Shown: positions 25,776-26,110 of the stretch, piece by piece
Position numbering within the stretch: the stretch's first letter is position 1
How the letters are laid out: the number at the start of each line of letters is the position of its first letter
Assembly (NCBI GenBank): GCA_005774595.1
Contig: VAUM01000004.1
Span: 1-26,110, forward strand
Origin: Actinomycetota bacterium
GTDB taxonomy: Bacteria; Actinomycetota; Coriobacteriia; Anaerosomatales; D1FN1-002
Direction: 5' to 3'
DNA length: 26,110 nt
The notes under the pieces: model-generated
What the model saw: only the letters and a program-made list of their open reading frames with translations
What the model was told of the DNA's origin: nothing
Databases searched by the model: none
Translations under genes and position numbers: made by a program

Positions 25776-26110
25776 ATGCGCACACCCTGGCCCAAGGTCG
25801 CCGCCGCCCTCGCCTTCATGCTCGCGACCGGCGGGCTCGCGCTGTCGGTCCCGATCGACTCCAAGCTCGGCAGGCTCGTGCGCTTCGTGACGTTCCATGG
25901 GGCCTCGACCTGGGTGAACATGGCGATGTTCACGCTGCTCGGCATCGTGGGGCTGGTGTACCTCGTGCGGCGCCGTGAGGGCGCGCTGCGCTGGGGCGCC
26001 GCGCTGCGCTACGTGGCGCTGCCGCTGTGGATGGTCAACACCGGCCTCGGCGTGCTGTCGAGCAAGCTGGCGTGGGGCGCCATCAACTGGTCGGAGCCGC
26101 GACTGCAGGC
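25776..26110 (+). CDS. Polytopic membrane protein, 3' truncated; possibly CcmC/CcsA-like
   Basis: The frame runs from ATG at 25776 to the window end with no stop (111 full codons). The ribosome site is weak (AAAGACGAG). At least three helices are visible: about residues 7-26, 45-66 and 77-95. FHGASTWVNMAMFTLLGIVGLVYLVRRR followed by SKLAWGAINWSEPRLQ resembles the order in CcmC/CcsA haem-handling proteins, where HVPxAW and WGxxWxWDxRLT are conserved. The spacing fits, but the tryptophan-rich motif itself is not complete. The family assignment is tentative. Confidence 0.65.
   Translation, partial: MRTPWPKVAAALAFMLATGGLALSVPIDSKLGRLVRFVTFHGASTWVNMAMFTLLGIVGLVYLVRRREGALRWGAALRYVALPLWMVNTGLGVLSSKLAWGAINWSEPRLQ

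Overview
The window is very GC-rich, single-chromosome-type bacterial DNA with strong G/C third-position codon bias, many GTG starts and 4-base stop/start overlaps. The gene content suggests an anaerobic or microaerophilic high-GC actinobacterium, most likely of the Coriobacteriia/Anaerosomatales type: a large surface protein with CWB2 cell-wall-binding repeats, and a complex I operon without the NADH-oxidising NuoEFG module. That placement is an inference from gene content and composition, not a phylogeny.

Layout. Positions 2-3367 (+) hold the 3' part of a giant secreted surface protein: a DUF11 repeat, seven cadherin-like repeats and three CWB2 repeats. It converges across a perfect hairpin on an orphan membrane histidine kinase (3439-5142, -) with a periplasmic solute-binding sensor domain. 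An initiator tRNA gene (5288-5364, +) follows. The nuo operon fills 5729-17019 (+) in the order A-B-CD-H-I-J-K-L-M-N-M. A second, identical initiator tRNA gene (17258-17334) lies just beyond it, so the operon sits between 104-bp direct repeats (101/104 identical). Just before the second tRNA is a 47-bp remnant that resembles the last 15 codons and stop of carB. Then come a small secreted protein of unknown function (17667-18245), carB without an adjacent carA (18460-21660), and a 287-bp intergenic region holding a terminator-like hairpin, a 12-bp-periodic array resembling DnaA boxes, and a candidate small structured RNA with its own promoter. A YghO-like GNAT protein (21948-23177, -) diverges from a two-gene lipid operon: a lysophospholipid acyltransferase-like protein and a CDP-alcohol phosphatidyltransferase (23268-24898, +). 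Last come a 75-aa orphan gene, a chagasin-family (I42) lipoprotein (25208-25609, -), and the start of a membrane protein that may be related to CcmC/CcsA and runs off the window.

How the genes work together. The nuo genes encode the quinone-reducing and ion-pumping parts of complex I. With no NuoEFG here, electrons probably enter from ferredoxin or another non-NADH donor (inference). The operon has four antiporter-like subunits (L, M, N and a second M), and the first NuoM has leucine where the transmembrane-helix-7 pumping lysine normally sits. The acyltransferase and phosphatidyltransferase form a tight pair that probably builds or modifies a phospholipid or glycolipid.

I see no CRISPR array, insertion sequence, phage or defence system. 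The main unexplained signals are the initiator-tRNA direct repeats with conserved GNRA-loop leader hairpins, the carB-tail remnant, the NuoM substitution, and the promoter-plus-stem RNA candidate near 21805-21910.
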